Shown here piece after piece: positions 18,701-27,533 of a stretch of 64,000 nt of DNA; position 1 is the first letter of the stretch; each line of letters opens with the position of its first letter. This DNA is from JAVJRN01 sp040218415 (lineage in GTDB: Bacteria > Bacteroidota > Bacteroidia > Cytophagales > Cyclobacteriaceae). The stretch spans positions 62,001 through 126,000 of the forward strand of contig JAVJRN010000059.1 of NCBI GenBank assembly GCA_040218415.1, read 5' to 3'. Position numbers and translations under genes: made by a program. The notes beneath the pieces were generated by a model. It saw only the letters and a list, made by a program, of their open reading frames with translations. It had not been told where the DNA came from and did not search any database.

Positions 18701-19121
18701 TGAGACTATCACCGCTAAAATCTAATTCATTTGGGCCTTCTCCGTAGAAAAGGATTTTATCCTCCCCATTAAATATGCCATCCTGAGTTCCCTTTCCTAG
18801 GATCGCATTTTCGATTAAATCTTTCGGTCTATCAACCATGCTAGACTGTGGCAATGTGCCATTCACGGCATTTCCGTAAATTTTCAGCGTAGTTGCATCA
18901 ATATTTTCAATAGGAACCCCCCAACTCACCAATGTGGATCTATCGATAGAATAAATACCACTTTTTGTTATGCCGATTTTATGCCAGTCACCATTTTCAA
19001 GAACACTCGACTGAGCACGAGTATCTATTTTCAGGAACATGCTGAGGAAAATCAAACTTAATTGAAGTGAGCCTTTCAGAAAGCGCTGGTGTGTGGTCCG
19101 ATATGTGAAAATTCTTTTCAA
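15750..19121 (-). CDS. porU: Type IX secretion sortase PorU
   Basis: Gingipain-like (C25) cysteine peptidase/sortase that removes the C-terminal signal of T9SS cargo and attaches it to surface lipopolysaccharide. It is 1123 residues: signal peptide (~1-37), N-terminal beta-rich region, C25 domain with catalytic His in DYMGHGNEFG (His643) and Cys in FVTATCDFGKYD (Cys677), Ig-like region, and its own C-terminal domain with FPNPVREMEEITIRF, GVFDMMGNRI and LPEGMYFLNV. The start is TTG at 19121: an in-frame stop lies four codons upstream and the next Met (residue 28) would destroy the signal peptide. It precedes porV by 29 bp and follows pssA by 69 bp. Confidence 0.93.
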   Translation of the reverse strand: MKRIFTYRTTHQRFLKGSLQLSLIFLSMFLKIDTRAQSSVLENGDWHKIGITKSGIYSIDRSTLVSWGVPIENIDATTLKIYGNAVNGTLPQSSMVDRPKDLIENAILGKGTQDGIFNGEDKILFYGEGPNELDFSGDSLIYTPNIYSDTAYYFLTYGGEKGKRVENVASNSIAENITTTYWHPVIHEPELFNLLSSGRRWLGDKFSNSTSLNASFKHELSELSGKVKIWLGFAAETEGEASFDFSLNQQFQANLILNKNNTSTGGYVLGTDNFGFYETNITPTNELNIAVRFNRNATALTSIGYLDYYHIAAERKIALINNELIFWNHSNAKSTYQVPASATQCWDISEPTNPKRIEIINGMVTSSGHKLVLMDENASLGRPVHFGKVRNQNIQQFTNVDGFIITHPIFLDAANELASFHQSNDGFDIAVVTTRQIYNEFSSGMQDLTAIRDFLRYVYIEGGQKLKYALLYGDGSFDYKNRINNNTNYVPIYESRESLHGIYSYSSDDYVGFLEDDEGAWRESRSGDHTLEIGVGRLPVKSVEEARTVNEKISRYATSKRTFGDWRNKFIYIADDGDLGKHMSQGEQFNAIIAEANPEVNVRKLYLDAFDQNLADRERSPQMQQTLLEKIKEGALVIDYMGHGNEFGLMQEEVITPQFIRQLDNRHRLPLFVTATCDFGKYDNPRIVSGAEMLLLSKTGGAIGLLTTTRPVFASTNEPVNEAFHRSTYGYIDGLRPTLGDIIKQTKNESLQGPINRNFALLGDPFLTLNYADFDITFDALENNTDTLSALQEITLKGQVRSAGQTVETFNGIGTLTVWDIPQEKQTKGQQNPPFTYIEQTNALHRGEILVENGLFETTLIIPKNTSYKFKNGKINAYFLDEDKMEDASGGSNNVIMGGSSNNTREDAIPPNISLFVDESVYKAGMTINQNSLFIAKLSDESGINISQNGFNQDLSLTLNDTLKVVLNDYYKASIDTYQKGSIVYPMENLLPGSYQGELIVWDSYNNSSSIKVEFKVSDQPILNLTDISIFPNPVREMEEITIRFTHDREGDAMNVNIGVFDMMGNRIITENILYDDSPSTIENIYWQPSTSLPEGMYFLNVQLISNQDGATNNFVKRLIIIN

Positions 19122-19190
19122 AGTAAAGGGTTATTCAATTAGCCTGATTTTGGTTGTTAGAAAACGACTGGCTTTATTAAAAATTACTTT

Positions 19191-19871
19191 TTAACCCATT
19201 GTGTTTTCTTTTACCGAGAAAATATTGCTCAGAATAGAAATAACCACGTAGCTAGGTATGATGTAAGGCAGACCATTGATTCCAAATACAGATAGCCAAA
19301 TAACTGAAGCTACAAGTATCAAATACTTGAAAAAGTTCTGCTTCAAACCAAAAGATTTAAACTTCAAGGCAATGATTTCTATTTTGGAGACTAGCAGGAA
19401 AGAGGCTAAAACAGCAATAACCGCTGCAACGATAGGGTTGATTTCAAAAGTGAGGTATGGGAGAGAGGTGATCATAATCGCATTGGCCGGAGTTGGTAGT
19501 CCTTTAAATGAATATGATTGTGAGTCGTCGAGATTAAATATAGCAAGTCGAATGGCCGAGAATGGAGCAATGAGTAAGCCTACATAGGGGAGCTGTTCCC
19601 ATTGAGGTTGTAACTGAAAAATGTAGTTGACCATAAAGATCGCTGGTAATACGCCAAAGCTCACCATATCGGCCAGCGAGTCTAGTTGCTTTCCTATTTC
19701 AGATTTCACATTGAGCATGCGCGCAGCAAAACCGTCAAAAAAGTCGAATAGGGCAGAGATTGCGACGTACATTATTCCTAAGTCAAGCTCCCCGTTGGCC
19801 ATGGAAATACAGCCAAGAGTACCAAAAACCAGATTAAGGCATGTGAGAAAATTAGGAATATGCTTTTTCAT
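19191..19871 (-). CDS. pssA: CDP-diacylglycerol--serine O-phosphatidyltransferase
   Basis: Membrane enzyme making phosphatidylserine, the precursor of phosphatidylethanolamine. 226 residues, multi-pass. The CDP-alcohol phosphatidyltransferase signature is complete: Asp46-Gly47-x2-Ala50-Arg51-x8-Gly60-x3-Asp64-x3-Asp68. It starts 16 bp after the MBL hydrolase gene and is followed by porU at 69 bp, all on the same strand, so it probably sits in a membrane/surface biogenesis operon. No phosphatidylserine decarboxylase is in the window. Confidence 0.95.
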   Translation of the reverse strand: MKKHIPNFLTCLNLVFGTLGCISMANGELDLGIMYVAISALFDFFDGFAARMLNVKSEIGKQLDSLADMVSFGVLPAIFMVNYIFQLQPQWEQLPYVGLLIAPFSAIRLAIFNLDDSQSYSFKGLPTPANAIMITSLPYLTFEINPIVAAVIAVLASFLLVSKIEIIALKFKSFGLKQNFFKYLILVASVIWLSVFGINGLPYIIPSYVVISILSNIFSVKENTMG

Positions 19872-19887
19872 TTTTTGGTCGCTTTGC

Positions 19888-20526
19888 TCAAGCTTTTATA
19901 AAGGGATTATTTTCTTTTTCGAATCCAATGGTCGTTTTTGGCCCATGGCCTGGGTACACCGTGGTTTCATCTTTGAGGACATATAATTCCTTTCGGATAT
20001 TGTTTAATAGCTGCTCATGATTACCACCTGGAAGATCTGTTCTGCCAATACTTTGCCTAAATAACACATCGCCACCAATTATTTCATTGGATGGTTTATG
20101 ATAAAACATCAAATGGCCAGGCGAGTGACCAGGAACGAAAAGTATATCTAGTGAGGTTTTGCCAAAATCAAGTTTTCCAGATTTTCCAAGCAATTGATCG
20201 GCGGCAACCCATGTAAAATTCGTTATTCCATACTGAGCAGCATACACTTCTACTGCTTTGTAAATTTCTACCTCCCCTTCAGGAATCCACAACGGACATT
20301 TGAAATAATCTTTTAAAGCGTAGTTGCCCAGCACATGATCCACATGGCAGTGCGTGTTGACGATAGCCTTCACGATAAGTTTGTTCTCGGCGATATAACT
20401 TTTTACTTCTTCAATTTCGTGCTTTTCATAGCAACCAGGATCTATAATTAAACATTCATTGCTTTCATCGGTGATGATATAGGTGTTCTCGTAAAACGGA
20501 TTAAAAACAAATGCTTTGATCTTCAT
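19888..20526 (-). CDS. MBL-fold metallo-hydrolase (glyoxalase II-like)
   Basis: 212-residue metallo-beta-lactamase-fold hydrolase. Metal ligands are visible in THCHVDH (His59, His61, Asp63, His64), GHSPGH, the GGDVLF aspartate, and PGHGPKT near the C-terminus. The short length and HCHVDH form match the 'hydroxyacylglutathione hydrolase-like' group of small thiolester hydrolases; the true substrate is not predictable. It is the first gene of the minus-strand operon leading into pssA and lies 46 bp from a divergent oxidoreductase gene. Confidence 0.85.
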   Translation of the reverse strand: MKIKAFVFNPFYENTYIITDESNECLIIDPGCYEKHEIEEVKSYIAENKLIVKAIVNTHCHVDHVLGNYALKDYFKCPLWIPEGEVEIYKAVEVYAAQYGITNFTWVAADQLLGKSGKLDFGKTSLDILFVPGHSPGHLMFYHKPSNEIIGGDVLFRQSIGRTDLPGGNHEQLLNNIRKELYVLKDETTVYPGHGPKTTIGFEKENNPFIKA

Positions 20527-20572
20527 TGTTAGTAGATATGTATTACTGCAAATTTGCTGAAAATAAAGTAGA

Positions 20573-21613
20573 GTGAAGAAAGTAGACTATATAATTGTTG
20601 GCCAGGGAATTGCCGGTTCCGTATTAGCACTTCAAATGCTGGATTCGGGCAAGTCAGTGATTGTTATTGACAATGCTGAGAAGAATACCTCTACAGAGAA
20701 AGCTGCGGGTCTTTACAATCCTATTACAGGCAGGAAAATGGTTAAGACTTGGATGGCTGATGAGCTATTTGATGGGCTGGAAGAATTTTACAAGACTTTG
20801 GAGGAGCGTTTGGGTAGTCATTTTTTATTTCCCATGACTATTTACAGGCCTTTTTACAGCCATGAGGAGGCAAACGACTGGCAAGGAAAACTTTCTGATG
20901 ACGAGTATAAGCCATTTATTGAAAAAGTAGTCAGTCGGCCTTCGGGAATCACAGGAGCCATTGATCAATATGGTGGTATCTATTTAAAGAAATGCGGTTA
21001 TGTAGATCTTCCTGAATTTAGAAACGCTGCGAGAAAATATTTTGAGGGCAGGGGAGTTTACCAACAAGAGGATTTTCAATACTCAAAGCTGGAGATAATC
21101 GAGGATAATGTCTGTTACGATAATGTTGTATCACAAGCGATTATTTTCTGTGAAGGGCCGAGAGCTCAGAACAATCCTTTTTGGAAAGACTTACCATTTC
21201 GATTGGTAAAAGGCGAAATAATTAAAGTAGAGGCTGATTTACCTAATGATTTGATTTTGAATAGAGGTGTTTTTGTGGTCCCCAAAAAGGATGGTTTTAA
21301 TATAGGTTCTACCTATGATCACCATAACTTGAATTACGAATCTTCCGAAAAAGGAATTTCTGAACTAAAGCAAAGATTTTCAAAGTTGTTTGATGCGGAT
21401 TACACCGTAAAAAGCGCTGTAGCAGGTGTGCGGCCTGCAACTTATGACAGACGCCCATTTTTAGGCACGAAAATGGCTGGTAAAATTGGAATATTCAATG
21501 GGTTTGGCACCAAAGGAGTTTCGTTGGTGCCATTTTTTGCCCATCAATATATAAATTACTTAGAGCAAAAAAGTGAACTCATTGCTGAAGTTAATGTTAA
21601 TAGGGTGATCTAA
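20573..21613 (+). CDS. FAD-dependent oxidoreductase (DAO family)
   Basis: 346 residues. N-terminal dinucleotide-binding motif VGQGIAGSVLALQML (Gly10-x-Gly12-x2-Gly15) with the acidic strand end VIVID, a DAO-type mid-domain, and a C-terminal FAD segment RPATYDRRPFLG...IGIFNGFGTKGVSLVP. Family members oxidise amino acids or modified amines; no substrate-specific feature is seen. The start codon is GTG. The next gene begins 5 bp after its stop, so it leads an operon with the TolB-like protein and yicC. Confidence 0.85.
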   Translation: MKKVDYIIVGQGIAGSVLALQMLDSGKSVIVIDNAEKNTSTEKAAGLYNPITGRKMVKTWMADELFDGLEEFYKTLEERLGSHFLFPMTIYRPFYSHEEANDWQGKLSDDEYKPFIEKVVSRPSGITGAIDQYGGIYLKKCGYVDLPEFRNAARKYFEGRGVYQQEDFQYSKLEIIEDNVCYDNVVSQAIIFCEGPRAQNNPFWKDLPFRLVKGEIIKVEADLPNDLILNRGVFVVPKKDGFNIGSTYDHHNLNYESSEKGISELKQRFSKLFDADYTVKSAVAGVRPATYDRRPFLGTKMAGKIGIFNGFGTKGVSLVPFFAHQYINYLEQKSELIAEVNVNRVI

Positions 21614-21618
21614 GAAAT

Positions 21619-24600
21619 ATGCAAAAGCTGAGGTATATATTAACATCCATTATCATCTTCACTGGCTTTGTGTCTAGTGCTCAGTACTATCATACTGATT
21701 TTGGCCATAACAGAATTCAGTACAAAAACTTTGAATGGTACTATTATTCCACAAATAATTTTGAGGTTTATTATTATCCCGGAGGGCAGGAATACGCAGA
21801 CGAGGCGTTAGACTTTTTGGAAGACGAATTTTCAAAAATCACAGACCAGCTGGGATATGCGCCTTATACTAAGATGAAAATATTTATCTACAACTCTGTA
21901 GAAGATCTTCAGCAAAGCAACATAGGAATAGGAGGCGAAGTTTTCACTATTGGAGGTAAAACGGATTTTGTAAAACTTCAAGTTGAAATAGCACATCCAG
22001 GAACTGCGCTTCAGTTCAAAAATGAACTAATAAGAAAGCTCTCAGATATTCTTATCAATGACATGATGTATGGAGGAAGTCTGGCTGAGATTTTTCAAAA
22101 TGCTTATTTACTCACACTTCCTGAATGGTTTATTGGAGGAGCATCTCGATATTTAGCTTATGGTTGGTCGGGTGAAATGGATGATTATGTGAGAGATTAT
22201 CTTGGCAGAAGAAAAATAAACAAGCTGGTAAAGATCAAAGATGAAGCCGCGGAGCTGGTCGGTCAATCCATTTGGAATTATATCGCTATTAAATACGGTA
22301 AAAGTAATATTTCGAATATTCTGAATTTGACAAGGATTATTCGCAACGAAGAAAATAGCATTACAAGTACGCTGGGAATAGGTTTCAAGCAATTTTTGGC
22401 CGACTGGCAAAATTATTATAATCTTCAGAAAAACGAAATTGCAGTATCCTACAAAGAGTCACCAGAGGAGACCAGTATAGCGAGTTTCAGAAGCGCAGAT
22501 GTAAAAATAAAATCAGCGAAGACCAATAGTAACGGAGAGTACACCGCTTATTCTTACAATAAAAATGGCAAGTGGAGTGTCGTTGTGGTTAATCTTCAAA
22601 CGGGTGAAGAACAAACGGTAGTTAAAGGAGGATATTTGGTTAATGACCAGCAGATCAACTACCACCTTCCGCTTATCGACTGGCAAAACAATAAAAATAT
22701 TGGGGTTGTATTTTTCAAGCGAGGCTTTTTATATTTAAACGTATACAATATTGAAACTGGTGAGAACACCCAAAAACCGCTCACTAAATTCAGACAAATC
22801 GAAAGCTTTACTTTTAATGATAACGGCAAGCTTGCTATTGTTAGTGGTGATATAGATGGCAAAAATGATTTGTTTCTCATCAGTATGCGTAGAAATGCGC
22901 TACGGAGGATTACTAATGACTCTTTTGATGATATCGACCCAGTATTTATTCCGGGAACAGCCGCTGTGGTTTTCAGTTCAAACAGAACAGTGGACAGCTT
23001 AAATGTAAAGGGCGCCTCTCTAGAGGACGTATCCGACAACTACAATATTTTTCTATACGACCTTGATACCACAACGAATTCTTATTTCCGGCTCACCAAT
23101 ACTTTCAGTGTAGACCGTAAACCGATCGCAAAGAATCAATATTTTATTTATTACCTAAGTGATCAAAAAGGAATAACCAACTTATATCGCTACAGCCTAT
23201 TGGACTCGACTTTTACACAGGTAACCAATTTTGAATATAGTATTCAAGATTATGATTTAAGCTTTGATCCTGATCAGCTGACTTACGTGATGCTCGATGA
23301 AGGTAAATCACGGGTTTATCATCTACCCAATGCCAATCTTGAGAATAATATTTTCACCCCACAAACAGCAAGAAAAAGGCTAGAGCAGGCAAGATTTATT
23401 GCCAATAGGCTACCTACAAGAAAGGTAACGCCAATCCCTAAAGCACCAGATACCACGAATGTGTTTTCGAAACTGGATTCTATGATATTACCAGAGTCTT
23501 TTTTCTTCCAAGAAGAATCTGAAACGGAGAAAGAGCCAGCCATAGCAGAAGAGTCTGAACAACGGGAAAGCCCTCCGGTGAAGGAGAATAAAGTCTTGGA
23601 TAAAACGAAAACCAGTAGTGACTTTATTGACACAGATAATTATGTTTTTGAAGACGAGGTGAGAACTACCTACAAAACGGAATCGTTCTTTTCTAACTAT
23701 CGGAAATTCGAAAAGAAGTCTCGGGTAGTTGGTCCAGTGGACTATGAGCCAAGGTTCAGTTTTAATAATCTCATTACTTCTTTTGCAGTGGATCCTTTAC
23801 GTGGATTTTCTACTTACATAGAAACAGGAATAAATGACCTGTTGGAAAATCACCGTCTTATTGGAGGAGGGTTGGCAAGTACCGATTTTAGGAGCGGCGA
23901 TATATTCGCCGAGTATCAATATCTTAAATATTGGATGGATTTCCATGTGAGATTTGAAAGACAGGTGTACCTGCCAATAGTAGCTAGTGAAGAAAATCTT
24001 ATTCAAAAATACAGTCTAAATACTTTTGAGGTTACGGCGGCAGTTCCCTTGACGAATACTTTCAGGTTTGAGGCGGCTCCATTCGTATCGTTTACTGACT
24101 TTAGAAACTTACAAGTTGATGCCATAAGTCAAAACGTAGTGGGCGTGGAAATGGCGCCAAATAGTAACAGAAGTTATGGAGGATTTAAGTTAGGAGCGGT
24201 CTATGACAATACACTAGAAAAGGGTTTTAACTTATATCAAGGTACCCGTGCGCTCGTTGAATATAAGCAGTTTCTGGGTCTGTCTGGCAATGTCCAAGGT
24301 TTCAGCAAACTCAATTTGGATGTTCGACATTATCAGAAGATTCATCGTACTTTGACCTTCGCTTCCAGACTTTTCTATGGCCGATCCATGGGGCAAAACA
24401 AGCAGAATTATTTACTTGGCGGTATGCAAAATTGGCTTTTTCAGCAAACTGAAGATCAGGGTGTCAACGATCCTTTAAGGTTTGACAATAATCGTGATAA
24501 TACTGATGTTGTTTTTACTGAGTTTGTGACGAATCTCCGTGGGTTTGATTTTAATGAGATCTATGGTAATAATGCCTTAGTTTTTAATGCGGAGCTAAGA

Positions 24601-24933
24601 TGGCCTTTATTCAGGTACTTTTCGAATGCGCCAATCAGCTCCAATTTTTTACGTAATTTTCAATTAATTGGGTTCTATGATATAGGATCTGCATGGACAG
24701 GCAAGCCTCCTTTTAATTCAGAAAATAGTGCACTGACCAAGGAATATCGAATTGTAGATTCTCCATTTAGTGCAGATTTGGCGATCTTTCAAAACCCTTG
24801 GTTGGCAGGTTATGGTTATGGATTTAGAACCGTACTTTTAGGCTATTATCTCAAAGTGGATGTGGCTCGGCCAATACAAGACGGGACAATAGGTGATAGA
24901 AGATTTTACTTTACTCTTGGATTAGATTTTTAA
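21619..24933 (+). CDS. Large secreted TolB-like / outer-membrane barrel protein
   Basis: 1104 residues with signal peptide (to about VSSAQ). Residues ~30-260 resemble a gluzincin (peptidase MA-like) domain, but the positions of the zinc motif read NELIRKL (about 135-141) and LPEWFIGGASRYLAYG (about 167-182), so the HExxH histidines and downstream Glu appear lost. A TolB/PD40-type beta-propeller follows (~290-570, e.g. DDIDPVFIPGTAAVVFSSNR), then a Glu/Pro-rich linker (~590-680) and a C-terminal bacterial surface antigen-like beta-barrel ending ...FYFTLGLDF. It is probably an outer-membrane protein with a periplasmic or surface propeller. It sits between the DAO gene (5 bp) and yicC (9 bp). 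Its role is unknown. Confidence 0.75.
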   Translation: MQKLRYILTSIIIFTGFVSSAQYYHTDFGHNRIQYKNFEWYYYSTNNFEVYYYPGGQEYADEALDFLEDEFSKITDQLGYAPYTKMKIFIYNSVEDLQQSNIGIGGEVFTIGGKTDFVKLQVEIAHPGTALQFKNELIRKLSDILINDMMYGGSLAEIFQNAYLLTLPEWFIGGASRYLAYGWSGEMDDYVRDYLGRRKINKLVKIKDEAAELVGQSIWNYIAIKYGKSNISNILNLTRIIRNEENSITSTLGIGFKQFLADWQNYYNLQKNEIAVSYKESPEETSIASFRSADVKIKSAKTNSNGEYTAYSYNKNGKWSVVVVNLQTGEEQTVVKGGYLVNDQQINYHLPLIDWQNNKNIGVVFFKRGFLYLNVYNIETGENTQKPLTKFRQIESFTFNDNGKLAIVSGDIDGKNDLFLISMRRNALRRITNDSFDDIDPVFIPGTAAVVFSSNRTVDSLNVKGASLEDVSDNYNIFLYDLDTTTNSYFRLTNTFSVDRKPIAKNQYFIYYLSDQKGITNLYRYSLLDSTFTQVTNFEYSIQDYDLSFDPDQLTYVMLDEGKSRVYHLPNANLENNIFTPQTARKRLEQARFIANRLPTRKVTPIPKAPDTTNVFSKLDSMILPESFFFQEESETEKEPAIAEESEQRESPPVKENKVLDKTKTSSDFIDTDNYVFEDEVRTTYKTESFFSNYRKFEKKSRVVGPVDYEPRFSFNNLITSFAVDPLRGFSTYIETGINDLLENHRLIGGGLASTDFRSGDIFAEYQYLKYWMDFHVRFERQVYLPIVASEENLIQKYSLNTFEVTAAVPLTNTFRFEAAPFVSFTDFRNLQVDAISQNVVGVEMAPNSNRSYGGFKLGAVYDNTLEKGFNLYQGTRALVEYKQFLGLSGNVQGFSKLNLDVRHYQKIHRTLTFASRLFYGRSMGQNKQNYLLGGMQNWLFQQTEDQGVNDPLRFDNNRDNTDVVFTEFVTNLRGFDFNEIYGNNALVFNAELRWPLFRYFSNAPISSNFLRNFQLIGFYDIGSAWTGKPPFNSENSALTKEYRIVDSPFSADLAIFQNPWLAGYGYGFRTVLLGYYLKVDVARPIQDGTIGDRRFYFTLGLDF

Positions 24934-24942
24934 ATTTGCCCT

Positions 24943-25815
24943 ATGTTAAAATCAATGACTGGCTTTGGACTAGCCGAATTTCAAACTTCTAATTACCAAA
25001 TTAAAGTTGAAGTAAAATCACTCAATAGTAAGTTTCAGGATATCAACGTCAAGTTACCAAGAGAACTCGCAGACAAGGAAGCTGAAATAAAAACAATAAT
25101 TGGTAAGTATTTGGTCAGAGGGAAAATTGGTTGTGTAATTGAAATTATCTCAGCGGAAAATTCCTCTGCTGAGGTTCAGATAAATGAAGAGCTCTTTAAA
25201 AAATATTTTGACTCTTATACCAACTTAGCCACCGCAGTAAAAGCCTACCCCAATGAGATTTTTAAATTGGCATTACAATCACCAAATGTGATATCACCGG
25301 CATCCAATGATGAGTTCATTCCTTTTGAAGAGGTTAAAAAAATTCTTTTGGACGCCCTGTCAAAATGTGATGGTTTTAGACAAGCAGAAGGGAATGAGTT
25401 GGAAAGAAATCTAAAATTGTACGTTGGGAATATTAGATCAGGGCTTGATATAGTCAAAGAATATGATCCTGCAAGAGTGGAGCAGATAAGAAGTCGGCTT
25501 GCTCAACATATGGAAGTCGTCAAAGAAAAGGTAACGCTCGACACCAATCGCTTTGAACAAGAAATTATCTATTATCTAGAGAAGCTAGATATCACCGAGG
25601 AGAAAGTAAGGCTCACCCGACACCTCGATTATTTCGATGAAATAATGGGTGAAGAAGATAGTCAAGGAAAAAAATTAGGATTTATTTCACAAGAAATTGG
25701 CAGAGAAATAAATACTATTGGTTCAAAAGCCAATCATGCTGAAATACAACGTGCAGTTGTCGAAATGAAGGATGAGTTGGAAAAAATCAAGGAACAATCC
25801 ATGAACATTCTTTAA
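24943..25815 (+). CDS. YicC/YloC family endoribonuclease
   Basis: 290 residues, the usual length. The N-terminal YicC_N signature MLKSMTGFGLAEF and VKSLNSKFQDINVKLP and the C-terminal DUF1732 signature EEKVRLTRHLDYFDEIM...GKKLGFISQEIGREINTIGSKA are both present. E. coli YicC is an endoribonuclease affecting small RNA turnover. It is the last gene of a three-gene operon and converges with the DUF2911 gene. Confidence 0.92.
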   Translation: MLKSMTGFGLAEFQTSNYQIKVEVKSLNSKFQDINVKLPRELADKEAEIKTIIGKYLVRGKIGCVIEIISAENSSAEVQINEELFKKYFDSYTNLATAVKAYPNEIFKLALQSPNVISPASNDEFIPFEEVKKILLDALSKCDGFRQAEGNELERNLKLYVGNIRSGLDIVKEYDPARVEQIRSRLAQHMEVVKEKVTLDTNRFEQEIIYYLEKLDITEEKVRLTRHLDYFDEIMGEEDSQGKKLGFISQEIGREINTIGSKANHAEIQRAVVEMKDELEKIKEQSMNIL

Positions 25816-25869
25816 GTCATTAAATCCTTTTTGGTTGGACAAGAAGGCTTTGTCTCGCGTTCAGAATGT

Positions 25870-26394
25870 TTATTGTTTACTGATCGAAAAAGGGATGACC
25901 ATATTTCCCCACATGAGTTTGGTTTCATTTCCTTCAAAAGCAATGGTGAACTTTTCGATAGCAGCGTTGGATTTTTCCGAATCAACTTTCACGCGAAGCA
26001 CATCCTTCGCTTGATTATAATCATAATGACCCCATTGCTTCCAAACATTGTTGAAAATGATTGTCCAGACTTCTTCTTCATTGATGGTAAATAAGCTGTA
26101 TTTACCTTTTGGGAGTTTTTCACCATTAATTTTCACGTCATCTTCTACGGAAATCCAGCTGGCTTCATTAGCACCTGTTCTCCATATTTTACCTATTGGA
26201 GCAAGTTCGTTGAGGTCTCTTCCTTTTAAAGACGGTCGGCTATAGTTGATCACTACTTTTACCCCATCAATGGTTGTGGAGACTTCATCAGGCGGACTTG
26301 GACGCTTACTTTTATCCGTTTGGGCAAATGAAGTAAATCCAAGCAGAATAAGTAGTAAGGTGATGGCAATGGTTGTAAAAGATCTGTGATGCAT
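25870..26394 (-). CDS. DUF2911 secreted protein
   Basis: 174 residues with a clear signal peptide (TIAITLLLILLGFTSFAQ). The mature part carries the DUF2911 pattern: VVINYSRPSLKGRD, GKIWRTGANEASWIS, LPKGKYSLFTI and VWTIIFNNVWKQWGHYDYNQAKDVLRV. The family is common in Bacteroidota and probably periplasmic; no activity is established. It appears monocistronic with a 250-bp upstream gap. Confidence 0.85.
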   Translation of the reverse strand: MHHRSFTTIAITLLLILLGFTSFAQTDKSKRPSPPDEVSTTIDGVKVVINYSRPSLKGRDLNELAPIGKIWRTGANEASWISVEDDVKINGEKLPKGKYSLFTINEEEVWTIIFNNVWKQWGHYDYNQAKDVLRVKVDSEKSNAAIEKFTIAFEGNETKLMWGNMVIPFSISKQ

Positions 26395-26644
26395 GAGGTA
26401 GTTTAACTGAAATTGTATTGATAGGGTTATGCTTGGAATCGCGCCTTGATTTTCCGCAGGTTCTATTTACTCAGCATCGGCATGCAAAGGCTAAAACTTA
26501 AATCCTTAACTTGGTACTTGATTTAGCTCAATTAATAGACTTACTGGTCTGAGATCTATCTTGATTCACTTGATTATTGTGACATATTGCTTTTTAATTG
26601 TATAAAATAAAGAAATGCTTAAATTGTAGTCAAACTGGAACTTT

Positions 26645-27244
26645 ATGCGTCGATTAACCTATTTTTTCTTGCCATTTTTTTTGATTTCCTGCACCTCCGA
26701 AGTAAGAAGAGAAAGAAGGCCCTTGGTTGATAATATTAATAAAATAGTAAGCCATATTGACTCTAACCACCGTGTCCGCATTATGGAAGATGACTATAAA
26801 AGCGGTGATTCCTTGATAAAAATTCGTAGTTACTCAATGGATGGGGACATGCTAAAACTTGTTGCTGTAACGAATACCACGCATTATGAACGTGATGATT
26901 ATTTCTATTTTCATAATGGGCATGTGATTTTTTCAGGTCATATGGTCAATGACAAGGACGAGTTATTGGCTGAAGAGCATAAGTATTACTACGAAGGAGA
27001 CAATATAGGGGAGAGCTTATTTTGGCAAGATCATTATGAAAAGGGCAAAAGATTTCCACATGAAAGGTTCAAAGAATTTGAGCCAAATATTGACTCTCTC
27101 CTGAAAGCAGAACGGGAGAGAATTGTGTTCCTAGTCACTAAACTTGAAACAGAAGGATTTGAAATTAAGCATTTGAATGAGAATATTGAAGCCAATATTA
27201 TAAGAATAGATGACAATAGAGGAAGCACAATCTCAAGTAGATGA
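26645..27244 (+). CDS. Putative lipoprotein, unknown function
   Basis: 199 residues. The N-terminus YFFLPFFLISCTSE is a lipoprotein signal with Cys16. The mature protein is charged, with alternating Tyr/aromatic strands (YYFHNGHVIFSGHMV, EHKYYYEGD) that suggest beta-sheet repeats of the kind seen in MORN-like or toxin-antidote-like lipoproteins, but I recognise no family. The following MazG-like gene starts inside its last 35 bp, so they are probably co-translated. Confidence 0.65.
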   Translation: MRRLTYFFLPFFLISCTSEVRRERRPLVDNINKIVSHIDSNHRVRIMEDDYKSGDSLIKIRSYSMDGDMLKLVAVTNTTHYERDDYFYFHNGHVIFSGHMVNDKDELLAEEHKYYYEGDNIGESLFWQDHYEKGKRFPHERFKEFEPNIDSLLKAERERIVFLVTKLETEGFEIKHLNENIEANIIRIDDNRGSTISSR

Positions 27245-27533
27245 GTGGATAAAGACAATAGGAGTGAGATATTTTAACGAGCTGACGAATATGACCATCT
27301 TGACCGAGGAGGTGGGTGAACTGGCTCGACTTATGGCTCGAACATACGGGGAACAATCCTTTAAAGAATCGGATAAAAATCGTGATCTTGGAGATGAAAT
27401 GGCAGATGTGCTCTGGGTTTTGATCTGTTTGGCAAATCAGACAGGGGTAAACCTGACGGATGCACTGAAGAAAAATATCGAAAAGAAGACCAAGCGAGAC
27501 GCCACCAGACATTTAGATAACAACAAGCTTTAA
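27210..27533 (+). CDS. MazG-like nucleotide pyrophosphohydrolase
   Basis: 107 residues, a single MazG-type all-alpha NTP-PPase domain. The magnesium-binding motif EExxE...DExxD is present as Glu33-Glu34-x2-Glu37 and Asp62-Glu63-x2-Asp66. Such enzymes hydrolyse NTPs or dNTPs to NMP and PPi, often as house cleaning. The Met chosen lies inside the lipoprotein gene (35-bp overlap), because the N-terminal helix before EEVGEL belongs to the family. The next gene overlaps its stop codon by one base (TAATG). Confidence 0.88.
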   Translation: MTIEEAQSQVDEWIKTIGVRYFNELTNMTILTEEVGELARLMARTYGEQSFKESDKNRDLGDEMADVLWVLICLANQTGVNLTDALKKNIEKKTKRDATRHLDNNKL

